Assembly: GCA_030037185.1 (NCBI GenBank)
Contig: JASHRR010000608.1
Location: 1 to 7,497, forward strand
Direction: 5' to 3'
DNA from: Xanthobacteraceae bacterium
GTDB lineage: Bacteria; Pseudomonadota; Alphaproteobacteria; Rhizobiales; Xanthobacteraceae
DNA: 7,497 nt
Shown here: one piece after another, positions 6,125-7,497 of the stretch
Layout of the letters: each line of letters starts with the position of its first letter
Position numbering within the stretch: the stretch's first letter is position 1
The notes under the pieces: model-generated
What the model was told of the DNA's origin: nothing
Databases searched by the model: none
The model's input: the letters and a program-made list of their open reading frames with translations, nothing else
Program-made: the position numbers and the translations under genes

Positions 6125-6130
6125 GGCACC

Positions 6131-6159
6131 ATTGTAGGCACGCCGCCATGATCCGCCAA
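6131..6159 (-). promoter_or_regulatory. Sigma-70-type promoter giving a probable leaderless mRNA
   Basis: On the reverse strand, TTGGCG (-35, four of six consensus bases; 6154-6159) and TACAAT (-10, five of six; 6131-6136) are exactly 17 bases apart. Only GGTGCC separates the -10 box from the ATG at 6122-6124, so a start site at +7 from the box would fall on the A of ATG. No ribosome-binding site is present, as expected for a leaderless transcript. Confidence 0.55.
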
Positions 6160-6347
6160 CTGATGGCGGTCCTCGTTGTTTTTCGGAGGATCGGTTGGAT
6201 CAAGCAGGGGCGCCGGTCATGCTCGTCAAGGAGGACATCGGCGGTATGTCTCGGAGGCCCGATTAGGCATTTGCGGGCGTGGCCATCGGTCAGCGCTTCC
6301 TCCCCTATGCTGAACCGTCGCCGAACTGCGGTACTTTCCCCGGTCGG

Positions 6348-6792
6348 TCACGCGGCGTGCTGGTGGGCCTCTCGGGCGGCCTCTGCGGCCTCGTCGAACA
6401 GCTCTTCCAGCATCGTCTTGGCGCGGCGCAGCCCGGTGACCACCATTCGACGTAGGCCAGCCGCCGCTCTGTCGTCCATTCGACCGGCGGGCTCGATGTG
6501 AGAGAGTTTTGCTGATCTTGTCGGCGAGTTTGATGAGCTTGGCGCCGGGGCTCAGGCGCGTGGACGATCTGTGCGCGTTTGCGTTCCTCTGGCGGAAGCT
6601 TTTTGTTGTCCGTGACTTCCTCGACCAGTTCGGCGACGGGCGGGCCGAACAGTCTGGCGATCAACGCTGCGGGTATCTTTGCGTCTTCGATCGCGTCGTG
6701 AAGCAGGGCTGCGCAGATCGCGTCCTCAGACCCGCAGACCTCAGGAGGTCTGCAATTCGATCGACCGCTCCCGGCGTCATCATGATCGCCAT
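6348..6792 (-). pseudogene. HD-domain phosphohydrolase, (p)ppGpp-hydrolase-like, multiply frameshifted
   Basis: The family hydrolyses (p)ppGpp or related nucleotides with a metal-bound HD site in the cytoplasm. Joined across frames the product reads SEDAICAALLHDAIEDAKIP, AALIARLFGPPVAELVEEVT, LSPGAKLIKLADKIS, SPPVEWTTERRLAYVEW, then VVTGLRRAKTMLEELFDEAA and a TGA at 6348-6350. LLHDAIED carries the HD pair and the Glu-Asp that follows it in SpoT/MESH1-type proteins; KLADKIS is the later Asp motif. The N-terminal segment with the first His (HRGQ.RKG...NHP) is missing: the frame begins at MAIMMTPGAVDRIADLL. Four frame changes are needed, near 6731-6733, 6555-6556, 6507-6510 and 6443-6444, each at a short run of one base. 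The gene is dead as written. Confidence 0.75.
6734..6753. repeat. Perfect 8-bp dyad with 4-nt loop
   Basis: GCAGACCT (6734-6741) and AGGTCTGC (6746-6753) are perfect reverse complements around CAGG. The dyad lies inside the 5' part of the HD-domain relic and 43 bases before the proposed ExbB start, so it could be an operator or transcript hairpin for exbB, or chance. Confidence 0.6.
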
Positions 6793-6795
6793 GCC

Positions 6796-7497
6796 ATGGA
6801 GTTTAAAAGTTTCGGGTTGAGTTGGAAGCGATCCTCACCCTGGCGGAACCTAATCGCCATGTTGTGTGGGGTCGTGGTGCTTTTTGGCCAGCCCCTCGGT
6901 GAATGGTCAAACGGTACCGCAACGCACGGCTTCACCCGTCGTCCCTGCCCCGGTTGCTGCCCCGGCCGACCAAATCACCGCTGACGACATATCGTCCGGT
7001 CAAGGATCGATCGCTCCCGTTCCGGCTCCCTCCGGAGCTGCCGGCGGCGTCCCCGTTGGCCACGACACCGGTGACTTCGAACGTGGTTGAGGTGGAAACT
7101 AGTGCACCATCGCCACCGCCCCCGGAAGCGACCCTACCGCGCGACCTCACGCCGTTGGGTATGTTCATGTCGGCGGACAACATCGTGAAAGCGGTGATGC
7201 TCGGCCTGCTCTTTGCCTCGGTGCTGACCTGGACGATCTGGCTGGTCAAGACGTTCGAACTCGTGTCGGCGCGGCGCAGCCTTGACCGCGCGCAGGAACT
7301 CCTTGCCGGCGCGCGTTCGTGTGCCGCGGTCGTTCGGCCCGCAAGCGACGCGAGTCCGCATGTCGCGCAATTGATACAAGCTGTGGAAGGCGAATTGCGC
7401 CGCTCGACCATCTTCACGACAGTGACGGCCTCAAGGAACGCGTCACCCTGCGCTTCGAGGGCATCGGGGCCGGCGTCGGGCGGCAGATGATGGAGGC
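6796..7497 (+). pseudogene. exbB: ExbB-like TonB-system proton channel, 5' part, frameshifted and cut by the window end
   Basis: ExbB with ExbD forms the inner-membrane proton channel that powers TonB-dependent uptake of iron complexes and other large solutes. Joined across frames, the N-terminus is a signal-like segment (MEFKSFGLSWKRSSPWRNLI, then a core AMLCGVVVLLASPSVNGQ), then a Pro/Ala-rich periplasmic stretch (VVPAPVAAPADQITADD), then LPRDLTPLGMFMSADNIVKA leading into the first membrane helix (VMLGLLFASVLTWTIWLVK), then a cytoplasmic part (SARRSLDRAQELLAGA; DGLKERVTLRFEGIGAGVG). This layout is typical of rhizobial ExbB. Frame changes are needed at the T5 run 6881-6885 (one extra), the C4 run 7051-7054 (one extra) and about 7401-7404 (one missing). 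The later helices with the conserved Thr/Pro channel residues lie outside the window. The start is uncertain: ATG 6796 keeps a basic n-region and ATG 6859 is shorter; neither has a good Shine-Dalgarno. Confidence 0.82.

Noticed and set aside
6148..6501. Forward frame of 117 residues between the hypothetical and the HD relic
   Set aside because: Ser/Arg/Ala-rich, antisense over much of the HD relic, no motif. A short frame ending at 6266 (GAPVMLVKEDIGG) looked slightly protein-like but was too short to assign.
6932..7417. Reverse-strand frame of 161 residues
   Set aside because: Antisense shadow of the ExbB coding sequence.
1..7497. CRISPR array, tandem repeats or a duplicated tRNA-derived att site
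   Set aside because: No regularly spaced repeats and no second copy of the tRNA-Pro 3' end were found on reading the window.

Overview
The window is GC-rich and looks like an alphaproteobacterium, most likely of the Rhizobiales (Bradyrhizobium or Methylobacterium-like). The grounds are recognition of protein families typical of that group: a stand-alone minimal ATP-dependent DNA ligase, an ExbB with a long Pro/Ala-rich N-terminus, a PQQ alcohol dehydrogenase with a lanthanide-type active site, and small conserved rhizobial hypotheticals. No database search was possible.

Layout. Bases 1-76 are a tRNA-Pro(CGG) whose first base lies just outside the window. Bases 77-881 hold no gene I can defend. 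An intact secreted NTF2-like protein follows (882-1400). Next is a tightly packed run of a small signal-peptide ORF (1500-1805), a minimal DNA ligase with one frameshift (1802-2454) and a truncated small conserved protein (2451-2576), each joined to the next by an ATGA overlap. A reverse-strand SDR remnant (2573-2887) abuts a possible cytochrome c scrap (about 2886-2930). About 600 bases without a gene then contain a long imperfect inverted repeat (3314-3383).

The centrepiece is an intact PQQ-dependent alcohol dehydrogenase (3544-5319). It has a signal peptide, the vicinal Cys-Cys pair and an Asp-Phe-Asp active-site signature predicting lanthanide dependence. It stands alone: no intact cytochrome c acceptor or periplasmic partner is next to it.

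The right third is again a patchwork: a scrap of an amidase C-terminal region (5639-5764), a reverse-strand conserved hypothetical (5675-6124) with a near-consensus promoter placed so that its mRNA would be leaderless, a multiply frameshifted reverse-strand HD-domain protein of the (p)ppGpp-hydrolase type (6348-6792), and a frameshifted ExbB proton-channel gene running off the end (6796-7497).

In all, the window is a tRNA-flanked patchwork of relics around a few intact secreted or periplasmic genes. Most frameshifts in the ligase, HD and ExbB genes are repaired by changing the length of a short mononucleotide run by a base or two, so sequencing or assembly error must be weighed against real gene decay. 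I saw no CRISPR array, intact transposase, phage gene or obvious new multigene system.
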